Shown: piece after piece, positions 1-11,123 of the stretch
Layout: every line of letters begins with the position of its first letter
Position numbering within the stretch: position 1 is the stretch's first letter
Assembly (NCBI RefSeq): GCF_932276165.1
Contig: NC_063987.1
Span: 7,998,001 to 8,062,000 of the forward strand
Origin: Plutella xylostella
Taxonomy: Eukaryota; Arthropoda; Insecta; Lepidoptera; Plutellidae
DNA: 64,000 nucleotides
Reading direction: 5' to 3'
Program-made: the position numbers and the translations under genes
Notes under the pieces: generated by a model
Told to the model about the DNA's origin: nothing
Databases searched by the model: none
Seen by the model: the letters and a program-made list of their open reading frames with translations, nothing else

Positions 1-413
1 ATCCACCACTGTTATAACACTTAGGGTGGGTTGCATCAACATCCCGGTTATCGTAATAGTTAAGGTTAAACTTAGCAATGACAGAGTCGTTACAGTTAAC
101 ATTTTACTGCAACGTGTTGCACCATCAAATCGTCGGTCATTGTTAATGTTATTAGGGTTGCTAATCGTTTGAGACATAATTTTCCCCAAAGTTATCGTGG
201 GAAACGTTTTTATGTAAGGCAATACCAAATCTAGCTGTTGGACTGAAGCCGTCACAGAGTACATTGTAGCCGTCATTCTCTGTCAAAGCACTCAAAGTCA
301 ACATGTCATAGGACCTAAGTCTGGTGTTCCTCCAAATATTGACCAAAAGATTCATATACCAAAAGATCATCAATAAAACCCGCGACAAAGTAGACTCTAA
401 TAAGCCTTTATTA

Positions 414-732
414 AGAGCGGTGGTAGCTCAGTCGGGTAAGCGCCCGCTTCTCACGCCAGAGATGCGGGTTCGATCCCGGCGCTGAACATGTACCAATGAG
501 TTCTTTTAACATAAGTACCTACAATGTATACCATCGCTCTTACGGTGAGGAAACCTGCATATCTAGATTTAGCACATCTAGATATGTGAACCCACCAACC
601 CGCAGTGTACCAGCGTGGTGGAGAAATGGTCCAAGCTTTGGAAGGCAGTTTAGACCTCGGGGATATGCACAAAGGTTCCATTCGAGAGAGCCAGGTGCAG
701 GTACTTACACCCCAGAAAATAGAATAGAATAG
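414..732 (+). repeat. tRNA-derived SINE (family 1) with 12-bp target site duplication
   Basis: The 5' part carries an A box (TAGCTCAGTCGG near 424) and a B box (GGGTTCGATCC near 467), the two internal RNA polymerase III promoter elements. The body ends in a short AGAAT-type tail near 720. The 12-bp sequence AAGCCTTTATTA occurs immediately before (402-413) and after (733-744) the element, which defines its ends as an insertion made by LINE machinery. The same head recurs, degraded and inverted, near 33510-33577. The same tail recurs at 8985-9057 and in its duplicate. Confidence 0.85.
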
Positions 733-1106
733 AAGCCTTTATTATTAATTATCTTATTAATTAATTCTTAACAAGTTGAAATTAAAACAAACGATGTAAT
801 CTATTAAAATAATTATTTATTGACATCCTTCGATTATGCTCATCATTCCTGTTAACTGCATAGACAGGTTCCTCTTCATCAGATGATGAATCATCATAAA
901 AAACCTAGCTGGTGGTACAGCACAAGGTCTCTATTTTTTTAACATAATATATTATGCAGCTATGCCGTAGCCACTATAATGGGCTGCACTCTTCTTAGTT
1001 CTGTCCTTATTTTCATTGATATATTTCTGTATTTGAGTGATTGCAAAATTTCTGAAAACAAGGTTATTCAATTAAAGAGTTACGTATGTTACTTTGATAT
1101 TAGATT

Positions 1107-1218
1107 GTTGCGCTGGGCCGGCAACCGGCAGGTAGCCGGTAGTGGCTGGATAAGGAAGGCCGAGGGCACAGTGTTGTTTCGCTCCTTGGAAGAGCCCATG
1201 GCTAGAAGTGGACGCTTA
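1107..1218 (+). repeat. Fragment of an RTE-like LINE, 3' coding end
   Basis: The translated stretch RWAG...VAGSGWIRKAEG...FRSLEEP resembles the reverse transcriptase C-terminus seen more completely on the - strand at 38494-38720 (VAGSGWMRKAGDRVFWRSLG). Only about 110 bp remain, so it is a relic. No ends or target duplication are visible. Confidence 0.5.
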
Positions 1219-2143
1219 TTTGGTGGTGAAGATGATCATTACACCTACAACATAATAATAGGTGCACTTACTTCGTCGTTGGAGGCAGTAAGAAAGGTTC
1301 TAGTTTTAAAGCCAACACACGAGCCACATTTTTGAGACCTGGAACCTGCAAATCTATCAGTTCTCTGAAAGTACACCTTTCTCTTCATATTTCGTAAGTT
1401 CCGTACTTACTCCACCTCAATCTCAATTTCCGAGGAACTTGTTTCAAGCGCTATTTCACGTAGAATCTACATTATAAGAATTATTTAATATTAATATTTG
1501 TACGTAATACTGTTACTTTGAGGTTATACAACGCGTTTGACAGCTACCTGACTTTAACAAAAGCAGTAACCGGCCAACATGGAGTGGTTATGGTTATCGT
1601 TAAAGTTATGACGTCATTTTAACCATAGTTGAATGGTGCAACCAATTTTTCGCTTAACCGATGCTTTGACAGAAGATGTGACGTTTGTAATAGTTAAAGT
1701 TAAATGGTGCAACGCACCCTTAGGGCCTGTTCCACAATGTCTGATTAAAGTTTCAGGTAAGCTACTTGACACGTAAGTTTCCAATAAACTCAACAATTGC
1801 GTTCCACAATGTCTGAATAGGGCTAACCAACACGTACAGTCGTTTGCAATAGAAACCAACAATAATGTAAACAAACCAAATTGTCACGATTACTCCGTAA
1901 TCACATACATTTGACGATCAAATATGAACATAGTCTGATTTCAACGAACGCACCATTGTTTTCACATTATCTTCAACACGATTTAACTTGTATTTATAAG
2001 TTAAATTTGTTAAAACATTTGTAGCGTAAAAATTTCGAAGTATTTGACAAGCTGTCATCTTAGTTTTTTACTCATCGAACTCTATAAGTCATTGAAAAGT
2101 TAGTGTTGTTCGTTATCTTTTATATTAAATTTAATAAATTATT

Positions 2144-2406
2144 AAAAAAAAAAAACACGCACTCACGCCTTGTACTAATGTACTCCCTTGCGGGTTAGGC
2201 AGAGGTGCGTTGCTGCACCCACTTTTCGCCAGAGTGTATGTTAGTCCCAATGTAATAGGGGGCGAGCCTATTGCCATTTTACGGGCACATCCAAGACCCG
2301 AGAACAAATATCTGTGTTTAAACAAATATCTGCCCCAGCCGGGAATCGAACCCGGGACCATCGGCTCAGTAGTCAGGGTCACTAACCACTACGCCATTCG
2401 GCCGTC
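2144..2406 (-). repeat. tRNA-derived SINE (family 2), minus strand
   Basis: Read on the - strand it starts with a tRNA-like head (GGCGTAGTGGTTAGTGACC, then the B box GGGTTCGATTCC) and ends in an A-rich tail, seen as the A run at 2144-2155 next to ACACGCACTCACGCC. The 8-bp sequence AAATTATT flanks it (about 2136-2143 and 2408-2415). It inserted into the 5' untranslated part of the Tc1/mariner-type element and does not touch the coding exons. Degenerate relatives lie near 37385 and 38245. Confidence 0.8.
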
Positions 2407-2913
2407 AAAATTATTTTAATTTAATATTATTTGAATAGGTACAATATTTTTTTTTTCAAGAGCTTAATACAATTAACCAAAAAGGATTGTATCCTAAGCC
2501 ATAAAAATAATGGTTAGTTTTTAAAAATTGACAATTAAAATTGTCATTCACAGTCATTCACTGTTGTGTGGGTTCGCTGTGCATTAGTGTTTTCTGTTTC
2601 CGTTTTCTGTTTCCGATTTCTACGTTTTTGCATTCTCATTTTGGACTTTTGTTTTGCTTTACGATTTGGCTGGACATATTTTTCTTGGAACGACGACCTT
2701 TGCACGGCATCACGGACTTTGATATAGCATACGATTGGTATTATTTCTCAAGGAGTAATCAGGAGGTAAGAATGATTTAGATCTATTACCTACAACGGAA
2801 ATCTATTAGACGCACTTTAATATTGTATTGCCCTCGTAACAAATTATTTGAATAGATCACAATTACTGAAATGTATGTGTGTACAATTATATTTGTTTTT
2901 AAGATTATACCTA

Positions 2914-4744
2914 ATGAGCGAGCCGCAGCCAGGTGCGTCGGGGACTGCTCCGCCGGCGCCGCCGCCGGTCAAAAAACGAAAATTGGCTGTTAAAAAACAG
3001 TTATCGCAAAGGGAGAAAAAAATTTTGGTGAATATTTATAATCACTTGGAGAAAACCTCTCCTACATACCCATCAAAAATGGAATTATATAAAACCACCT
3101 CAAAAATAATGGACGTCTCAGAATATATTGTTCGTGACGTAATGAAACATTACACACAAAATCAAGAAGTACCCCAGCCTAAGGTATTTATAATATTAAC
3201 TTAGCCAGCCTTTTTTTTATCTTTTGAGCTTTACTTTATGTTATGATTTGTGCCATTTAATATTCTCAGTCTGTTTTTTAGGAGAGACCTGCAAATCGAG
3301 CCATAATTGATAAGTTAGATGATTTTATCTTATCTGCAATAAGAAGAAAGGTTCATAAATTTTACTATGATGGGGAATTGCCAACCATTGCCAAAATTTT
3401 TACAGCAGTCAATGAAGATGACAGCCTACCAAATTTTACATTCGGTACAATGTATAGAATATTGAAGAAATTAAACTTCACATACTGCAAGCGATCAAGA
3501 AAAAGCATTTTGCTAGATAGACCTGACTTACAAATTTGGAGGGTGAATTATTTGTTGAAAATCAATGAATACAGAGAGCAAAATAAAAAGATTTATTATT
3601 TGGATGAAACATGGCTTAATGAGGGTGAGAGCTTTTTATTTATTTAAATGCTTAATTTTTTTTTGTGTTCCGCAGGTTGCTTAAAAACATTGGTTTGAGA
3701 TAATGGTGATAGATAAGATACTTATTCCACACATTATTTTAAATTGTGATAGGTTACAGGTTTGCTTAATTTTAAATATAAACAATGTTTTTATTGACAT
3801 AATTATGTATTTAAAACATTTTTTTAACTTAGGGCACACCTGCAATTATGTGTGGATGGATAATGACATCAAGAGTAGTAGACAGGCATTCTTGAGAGGC
3901 CTTTCAAGTGGCTTAAAAAATCCTCAGAAAGGAAAGAGGCTGATTATCACACATATAGGGAATGAAGATGGTTTTTTAGAAGGCGCAGATTGGGTTTTTG
4001 AAGCAAAAAAGTCAGATGGCGATTATCACGGGGAAATGGATGCTCATAATTTTGAGAAATGGTAAGGTTTCATTTGTGTATTTTTGTATAAGTATTTATG
4101 ATAACACTATATAAAATTAATTTTATTAAATATAAAATTACATTATGACAGAAAATTATCTTTTTTGTTTCAGGTTTAAGATGGTTTTAGACAAAATTCA
4201 GCCGGGATCTGTAATTGTAATGGATAATGCTCCATACCATTCTCGCCAACTCGAACGAGTGCCCAACATGAGCTGGAGGAAGGATGCTATACAAGAATGG
4301 TTACGAAGCAAAAATATAGCTTTCGAAACAAGGGAAATAAAAGCACAGTTACTCACAAAATTTGATCAAAAAAAATATGTTTTAAAATACGTTGACGAGC
4401 TCGCCGCATCGAAAGGAGTAACTGTGCTTCGCCTTCCTCCCTACCACTGCGAACTCAACCCAATTGAGCTCATTTGGGCACAGGTTAAGTCTTATGTTGG
4501 GAGAAATAATAAATCTTTTAAAATGGCGGAAATAAAAACTTTATTAAACGAAGGGTTTGCGAGAATCGGAGCCGAACAATGGTCGAAATGCGTAAATCAC
4601 GTCCTAAAGGAAGAGGAAGAACTGAAAAAGCTCGACGGCATTTTAGACACAACAAGCGATGACACAGTGGTTCCATTAATAATTGCAGTCACCGGCGACA
4701 CTTCTGATAGTGATGATGACGAAGACGAAGATTTAAATTTGTAA
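2914..4744 (+). CDS. DDE transposase of the IS630-Tc1-mariner superfamily, 4 exons, 470 aa
   Basis: The protein would bind the element's inverted repeats and cut and join DNA in the nucleus. I place exons at 2914-3183, 3282-3624, 3833-4061 and 4174-4744. All introns are GT-AG, and the spliced length (1413 nt) keeps one open frame to TAA. The start chosen is the ATG giving MSEPQPG. Residues about 1-90 are basic and likely DNA-binding. The catalytic triad reads LDETW (D198), VMDNAPYH (D298) and ELNPIELIW (E379). The second D and the E are separated by 80 residues, against about 34-41 in most Tc1/mariner families. The extra part is a charged, helical-looking segment. The C-terminus is acidic (DSDDDEDEDL). 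No stop or frameshift is seen. A related long-spacer group may exist in the literature; I cannot verify the family name. Confidence 0.85.
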
Positions 4745-5137
4745 ATAAATAAACACTTTTTTATATATAATCAGTTTTATTTTATAGTCTATGGCTTATA
4801 TATTTAATCTATTTAGTCAGTTTTATTTTAGTACCTATCCTACTATGGGCCATAGTCTATGACTTAAAATTAAAATAATTAGAAAAATTTAATTAGAACA
4901 CTATGACATCACTATGGGCATAAACAATACGCTGTCAATGTCAGTCCTCCATATTTGTTTACATGATTGTTGGTTTCTATTGCAAACGACTGTAAAGTCA
5001 CTTGTATCTTATAGGTCGGATGAAGTGGCGATTAGGAAAGTTACCTGTCAGTTTTCCGCCATTTTTCTACTTTTCAGTTTGACAAATCTTACACAAATAA
5101 TAATTCAAGGTGGTGAATTAAGATATTTTCGATAAAA

Positions 5138-5254
5138 ATGGAAGTTTTTGATTTGATAGAGGACGAATTTGACGAATTTTATGATCGTCTGATGGGACCA
5201 CACCGGAATCCCGTCTACAGAACCAGATCAAATTATATGGAGTTGTTACATTGA
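5138..5254 (+). pseudogene. HARBI1-like transposase, N-terminal exon fragment
   Basis: The 38-codon frame opens with MEVFDLIEDEFDEFYDRL, a beginning I recognise from insect HARBI1-like proteins, and stops at TGA after YMELLH. The next recognisable piece of the same kind of protein, with the motif ELLDDVDFRMRFRL, starts only at about 5920 in the duplicated block. The gene is therefore interrupted by about 600 bp of unrelated DNA or by a poorly preserved intron. It is the 5' part of the Harbinger transposase gene of the 1723-12485 element. Confidence 0.55.
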
Positions 5255-5853
5255 CATATATATTACTAGCGTAAGGACAGGGCCTCCCACTCAAAAAAAT
5301 GGCACCCGCGCGTTGGCCCTAAAATCGTAATTTTAGGGCCAACGCTCCTCAGTCGACAGTTGTCTGTGGCCGAGAGATGGTCTTGTGAATCTTGTGATAA
5401 ATATGTAGTTGTGTTGTGAAACGCTGCAAAAACCATTATACGAAGGTCAAAAAGAAACATCGAATATCGTATCATCGGTAATTACCATTAAATTAAGTAA
5501 TAAACACATTATAAAGTGATAATTATTTTACTACCAAAGTCTACAATGGCCGCGCGCTGTAACCTTGTGCGGACGTCATTTTTTGTTGACTATCCCCCGA
5601 GAACATTTTCTTGTTGCACACACTTACGTTTTGGAGCGTGATTTTTAGTCCATTTGTACGGGACGCTCTACAGGTCTACAGCCCAAAACAGTTTTAATTT
5701 TAGTAGTTGGATTTGTCTTAAATTATTGATATGGCGCCTGCAATTAATAAAACAATGTCCGGGATGGTAAATTATTAACGCACGTACAAGGTTACGTCGT
5801 CAAGATAGTTGCTAGGCACTGACATAGTTCAAACAAATTATGACAGATAACAG
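5255..5853. other. Non-coding interval with a 16-bp-arm perfect hairpin
   Basis: No gene is visible. At about 5311-5346 the sequence GCGTTGGCCCTAAAAT is followed after CGTA by its exact reverse complement. The stem has 16 bp, is half G+C and has a 4-nt loop. It is not followed by an obvious T run. It could be the end of a snap-back element or of a small inserted MITE. The rest is unremarkable AT-rich sequence. Confidence 0.5.
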
Positions 5854-5919
5854 TTATTTTGCTTGTATGAAGAAGGTTTGAGTAAAATGTTCTGGAGGGC
5901 CTATCCTTCCTTTTGAAAT

Positions 5920-7148
5920 CATTGAGTTGTGAGATGATGTCGATTTTAGGATGCGGTTCCGGCTCACAAAAGAAGCTGTACATTATATTTATTCATTGAT
6001 AGAACATGAAATATCTACAAATACAGAAAGGTAACAGTACAAACCTGCTCGTTTTTCTATTTATTATTACTCTGGGTTAACCCATAAAACAATAATTATG
6101 CACTACTTTATTTCAGAAATCAGGCTATTACGCCTATGTGTCGTCTGCTGTTGACAATGAGATATTATGCAACTGGTAGTTTTCTCACTGTAGTGGGCAC
6201 TTCACTGGTGTGAGCAAGACATCGGCTAGTCGAATCGTAAAGACTGTATCGGAAGCAATTGCTAGACTGCGACCGCAATAAATACAATTTCCAAGGGACA
6301 ACATTCAAAAACAGCAAGAATTTTTTGACATAGCGCGATTCCCAAAACTAATTGGTGCCATTGATTGCACTCATGTAGCTATTAAATCGCCAGGTAAGAA
6401 TCTCACATTATAATGTATATATTCAGAGGACAGACTGTTGTGGCACTCACTGGTAGAGGCCTACGAGTATTTCTGGGAGTCCACCGGCAGTAGATGATTA
6501 TGAAAATGAATGAGGTGCCTAGCTAGCTATACATGTAATAAATTATCTCATCCCTTGCTTATTTCAAATTATACATTACTCTTTTTTTGTTTTCAGGTGG
6601 TGACATTACAGAGAACTATAGAGACAGAAAATCTAACTTTTCATTTAATGTCCAAACTGTAGTTGATGCAAAACTTAAAATAATGGATATTGTGGCCAGG
6701 TGGCCAGGAGCAGTCCATGACCAGACCATATTTAACAATTCTCATATCAAACAGAGGCTAATAAACAAAGAATTTGGTGATTGTGTGATTGTGGGAGACA
6801 AGGGCTATGAGAACACTGCATACCTCCTAACGCCAGTGCAAAACCCAATTACACCTGCTGAACATTTATTTAATGAGGCACAAATAAGAAGTAGAAATGT
6901 GGTAGAGCGAACTTATGGGACTGGAACTATCAAAAAAATTTATTCTGCATGTGTCACGGGTTCAATCAGTGATAGTGGCATGTGCAGTATTGCACAATAT
7001 AGCTATTGATATGCGAGATGAGCTATTTCAAGATAATATACCACCTGATGTTGACGACAATGAACAAATAGCTACTCCTCTAAACATGCAGGACACTAAT
7101 GTGAGAAATAGGTTGATTAATAACTACTTTGTGTCATTGTTAAGATAA
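5920..7148 (+). pseudogene. HARBI1-like PIF/Harbinger transposase, broken (copy A)
   Basis: Intact relatives are DDE nucleases that move Harbinger elements. Visible parts: a helical N-terminal segment (DDVDFRMRFRLTKEAV) to about 5998; an exon from about 6116 with SASRIVKTVSEAIARLRPQ and IGAIDCTHVAIKSPG; and an exon from about 6597 with DRKSNFSFNVQ, DIVARWPGAVHDQTIF and CVIVGDKGYENTAYLLTP. Breaks: a TGA at 5930-5932 and a TAA at 6279-6281, both absent from copy B; a shared one-base loss near 6200, where VVG should run into FTGVSK; and a shared frameshift after VVERTYG near 6915, with about 20 residues missing before VACAVLHNIA. Not functional. Confidence 0.85.
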
Positions 7149-7229
7149 GTAATACATGTAATTTAAATAAACCTTTAACCATTTTAATATTTTTTTATTT
7201 AATTATAATATTTTCAACCATAATATTTT

Positions 7230-7560
7230 TTTTCTAGAGCTTAGATTTCACGTTTATGTTCTCTTTCCTCATCTTCAAATTTTAGTTTTCGCTGTCTATC
7301 TTCTTCTTCAAATGTCCACCTTTTTTATTTTCTTCCATTTCTTTCATTTTAAGTTTTAACTCTTCTTCTAAAATTTTTTTTTTTAATATAATTTGCTACC
7401 TCTAATTTTGCTTCTGCTAATTTTTCAAATGGCCTTTTAGGTTTTGATTTAGATAGGGCAGCAGCCTTACTCCCAGCGATGAGTGGCTGAATCGATTTCA
7501 ACAAAATCGCTAATATCGTACTCCCACCGCACATTTTTGCGGCTCATTGTGTTATGACGT
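7230..7560 (-). pseudogene. C-terminal coiled-coil remnant of a Harbinger-associated Myb/SANT-like gene (copy A)
   Basis: Read on the - strand, the stretch SKPKRPFEKLAEAKLEVANYI is followed by lysine/glutamate-rich repeats. This matches the end of the Myb/SANT-like proteins that accompany Harbinger transposases. It runs towards the transposase gene, the expected convergent arrangement. The frame is interrupted in the A-rich part. The SANT half is found further right, at 11.1-12.0 kb. Confidence 0.45.
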
Positions 7561-8929
7561 CACGCAAACCGTTCAGTGAAAATTATAGCGTTACTAAGCT
7601 AGAAATTCGCACCACGAGCTCATCATGAGCTCATCACACAGAGTAGATTATATGTCAAAGTTGCGACTCAACGCCTCTTTGAAAAAAGTTCCTATTCTTG
7701 CAACGCAAAGCCATTACAATGGCTAATTTTTCCTATTTTTGTAAGAAAAAGAGCCTGTAATTACACCCACAAAGTGATGTGAAAGTAGTTACTGAGGATA
7801 CGTGAGGATTGCAAACCAGTCTCCCTGGATATTTTAAAGCATATTTAAAGGAGTTGACGGACAATTTGATTGAAGACTTTAGCTTCATGAAACTAGCTGA
7901 TTTGAGCGTAACAAATAAGGTGAGTATCCACGAACATAATAGAGGTACATGTAAAAGTTTCTTCAACTAAAGGCGATGATCCATTCGCGAGCAAAACCTC
8001 CAATAACCTCTAAGTCCGCGGTCTAAAAAACCTCCAACGATGTTACAAAAAGCACGCCACGACTTTGCCAATGATGAAAGTAGACTGTTTGGTTCGCTAA
8101 TGGATCACCAACGAGATTCGACAAGCCAACAATCTATACCGTCGCCTCGCCAATGGATGACCGCCTTAACTCTCATGTTCTTAAGGCATGAAGAAGAAGC
8201 CTTAAAGAAAATATCCTTCAAAACAAAGACAAACCTTCTTTTACCATTGTTGTAGTCCTATGGCACCCCAGAGGTGTCATAAAATCTGCCACCTATCTTT
8301 GTTTAAACCACCTATGTTTGGTCTCGCTCCAGCTAAGTCCAGTGGCTAACAATATATACCTACTAATAATAATAAGATAAACCTTCCTATACTATCATAA
8401 TGTCTGTAACCTAAACCCCATGATACTAACCAGAATTTTTGGTATTTGTAGGTTTTTACTGCGTTGCAACTGGCTCCAGACTGGAATTTATAACCAAGAC
8501 TAAATATTCAAGTGCCTATGTGAAGTACTTAACAACAAGTTGTATTAAGATCTTATGAAGTTAATACCTACATAAGAAACTAAATTGGCATATCATTCTG
8601 CTACTGAGTAAGTCACTTAAGCTGATTTCAATTTATTTGTAGCAAAAAATATATGAAATACTACCCTAGCACAAACACTTTAATTTTATGATGCACTGAA
8701 AGTAAGAAAAATAATTTACTTGGCTTGCTTATCTAGATTCTATATCTATAAAATATTATTTGATTCATCTGTTTTCTAAGTACCTTAGGATTAAACTGTA
8801 GTGCTGCGGTGGGTATCTTTTGTAGTTAAAAAAATATACCTATGCTGGCTCAATCTCCACCTACTACAGAAACAAGACTATCTATTCTTGGACCAACAGA
8901 ACGCCTATCTCAGCTATTGGAACACCCAG
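7561..8929. other. Interior of duplicated block, no recognisable gene
   Basis: Two small frames (7733-7966 on - and 8040-8255 on +) occur unchanged in all three copies of the block, but I recognise neither and see no domain. Their preservation is explained by the recent duplication, not by selection. The rest is AT-rich. Confidence 0.5.
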
Positions 8930-9057
8930 GCTTGCTGCTCCATTTTACTCGAGAGCTAGGCTGGCTGAGCTAAAATTAAGGAGATATGTACAAAGGTTCC
9001 ACTCAAGAGAGCCACGTACAGGAGCTTCGCCACCTCTCAGAATAGAATAGAATAGAA
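8930..9057 (+). repeat. SINE/LINE 3' tail related to SINE family 1 (copy A)
   Basis: The last 70 bases (ATATGTACAAAGGTTCCACT ... AGAATAGAATAG) match the tail of the SINE at 414-732, where the matching part is ATATGCACAAAGGTTCCATT. The tRNA-like head is absent. It is either a 5'-truncated SINE or the partner LINE's shared 3' end. The identical duplicate is at 24837-24964. Confidence 0.6.
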
Positions 9058-10654
9058 AATCTACTAAATAAAGTTGTATCAATACCTTGATAGTACAGTC
9101 AGCAATAGATATTTATGCCACCACAGCAACAAAAATTTAATCCTCATGGGTGGAATAATAATATTTTATCAATACTTACTAACTTAAGTATTACTTACCT
9201 TAATATTAGTTATCCTTATTTTTCATGTTACATAAATATTACCTATCAATTGTCATAATATCTAAGGGCTTGCGTTGGGGTGGCATACATATCTCTTTGG
9301 CTGACTGTACAATATATTATTATTATATCCTAACCTATAGAATTACTATTAATCTATATTTCTATCTTATTTCAGATAATCAGAGAGCAGTTTTTTAGCT
9401 AATAGAAGAGAAGCTTATGCTTGATATTTCAGAACACTGATAATAATTGTGATGTGATTTAATATATGATACTTAATAAACACAAAATACAGCAAAAACC
9501 ATGTTTCATTTCATTATTTACCTGTTGATGTTGCACTTGACTAAGAGGTCATTCATGATACTATTGCTTTATAAAGGCTTGATAGGAAGTATTCCTTCTT
9601 AAGAGTCCGGCAATGATAACATTGCAACATGGAAGAAATTGTATAAGTAACATTGTAAGTTGTACTTTTAATATATGGATACCTACCATATCCTCCTCAT
9701 TCGTTAGCAGACTTGAGGCCCTGTATACTAACTTTTACCTGTTGCAATGTAATACCCTTGTAATCACCTACTGAGTAGAGTGGCAAGACAGTACTCTTGG
9801 CCGATATTAAACCATTCCGTGGATCACAATAACAGAGTGCTCAGCGGAGGACACTGTCTCGGGCCGCTCTACTTGGTGGTGTAATCAGGGTGTTAGCATT
9901 ATCTGCTTTATGAAGATTAGGTAGATACATTTTTTATGTTTAAAGCAGGGTTTACTTACATGATAACATTGTGTTTTTAACATAAGCAGACACTTGGTCC
10001 ATGCATAATGTTACAACTCTTATTACTAGTTATTACTGCTTTTTCTTAGAACTGCTTTAAACATAAAGAATAAAAAATAAAACAGCCGCATTCAACTTTT
10101 AATATGATTAATACATTACGAGTAATCGTTTATAGAGTTTACAATGCATGAGTCTAATAAGTACATACCTAAACTATGATCACTTACGACTTACGAACTT
10201 TTGGATTTCGATATGATTATGGAATTGTATTAAGTATGTGGTTGAAAGCACGATCTTAGAGTATGGGTTTGCACTTATTATTCAGAAATATTATCACGGT
10301 ACGATATTGTCAGTATTTCACTGTAATTGTAGGTTATGTTGAGTATTTTTTCAATAAATTTCCGCCTTGAGTTAAAACTTTCACAAGATATTTCCTTGGC
10401 TATACGGTGACACGCAACGTCTTCTTCTTCTTTCTGTAAACAATGATTGATAGTTTAATATCTATAACTTTGTAACAAATTATCGTAATATTTTATCGGT
10501 CTATTTTATAAATCGAGTCGATCTGAGTCTGCAACTTAACCACTCCATCAGAATACTATACTTACATCATATTATTATGTATTTAGTGCACAAATATCTA
10601 TTTAAATAAGGAAATTCCATTTGTAATTTTGTTTTATCATTGTTATTGTATGTT
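9058..10654. other. AT-rich interior of duplicated block with small inverted-repeat elements
   Basis: No gene is seen. At 9752-9893 imperfect inverted ends (CCCTTGTAATCACCTACTGA against CCCTGATTACACCACCAAGT) enclose about 140 bp, MITE-like. At about 9934-9950 and 10050-10067 TTTATGTTTAAAGCAG is repeated in inverted orientation. Both are present at +15907 in copy B. Confidence 0.45.
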
Positions 10655-11123
10655 GTATGAATGAAGTGGAGGGAGTGTTTTCACAGGTTCACAGAGTATT
10701 TTGATTTTTAGTTTGAATGCGTTCAAAAGCCCCTAATTTCATATTTTAACGTTTACAACGTTAAGTTTTTGTGAATAATAAGTAAAAAATGGCATGAGTG
10801 ATGACTTTAAACTATTGTTTAATAAGTATTTTAATTAATATTTTACTAACATTGAAAACATAAAAACATAATATGGACTGATGATTACCGGATTTCTTAT
10901 TTCAAGCTTCGCTAGTACTTCGAACGCACACCAATTTTTTCCTTGTCAGAGCGAGAAAAAACACAAGATCTTATACAATTTTATAGAGCGACATCTCTTT
11001 CTTTCACCTCTATTGAAATACGATCGCAACATCGGCCTGATATCGGCTTACTTCGGCTACCGTTTCAAAAATAATCACTAGTCGTTTCTTGATACATTTT
11101 CTACGTTGTCCCTGGTCCGCGGC

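Larger units (their letters stand above)
24..1719. mobile_element. PIF/Harbinger-type non-autonomous element with TTA target site duplication
   Basis: The left end (GGGTGGGTTGCATCA at 24) and the reverse complement of the right end (GGGTGCGTTGCACCA ending at 1719) form imperfect terminal inverted repeats. TTA stands directly outside both ends (21-23 and 1720-1722). A 3-bp TTA/TAA duplication is typical of the PIF/Harbinger superfamily. There is no transposase inside, so it would depend on one in trans. It contains a SINE (414-732) and a LINE 3' fragment near 1107. The right TTA is shared with the next element. The repeats match only over about 16 bp, so the family call is an inference. Confidence 0.5.
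1837..4992 (+). mobile_element. Tc1/mariner-superfamily (ITm) transposon with long-spacer DDE transposase, apparently intact
   Basis: The terminal inverted repeats are 39 bp (1837-1875 and 4954-4992), starting CAGTCGTTTGCAATAGAAAC, and differ at one position. Each is flanked by a TA dinucleotide (1835-1836 and 4993-4994), the target duplication of this superfamily. A four-exon, uninterrupted 470-codon transposase gene lies inside. A SINE (2144-2406) inserted between the left repeat and the gene; without it the element is about 2.9 kb. The host sequence is the left end of a Harbinger element. Intact termini plus an intact gene suggest recent or current mobility. Confidence 0.85.
5854..10879 (+). 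repeat. Duplicated internal Harbinger block, copy A (contains the empty P-element site)
   Basis: Bases 5854-10662 correspond to 21761-26569 at a constant offset of 15907, with no indel. I noticed only a few substitutions (5931, 6280, 6281, 6348, 8315). Bases 10655-10879 correspond to 41852-42076 with two substitutions seen. The block holds most of a broken HARBI1-like gene (+), the coiled-coil end of a Myb/SANT-like gene (-), a SINE tail and small inverted-repeat elements. It has no terminal inverted repeats of its own, so it is an internal slice of the larger Harbinger element. At 10655-10662 it carries GTATGAAT uninterrupted. Confidence 0.9.

Noticed and set aside
451..732. Small protein frames overlapping 420-732
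   Set aside because: They lie wholly within a SINE with clear Pol III boxes and target duplications; non-coding.
2541..2780. Separate small gene before the Tc1/mariner-type transposase
   Set aside because: Low-complexity, no domain, lies in the 5' untranslated part of the element.
5311..5346. Rho-independent-style terminator
   Set aside because: The hairpin resembles one, but this is eukaryotic DNA and there is no following T run; kept only as a hairpin.
6587..7009. Intact 140-codon HARBI1 gene
   Set aside because: It is only the last exon ending in a frameshift; upstream exons carry breaks, and the true C-terminus is in another frame.
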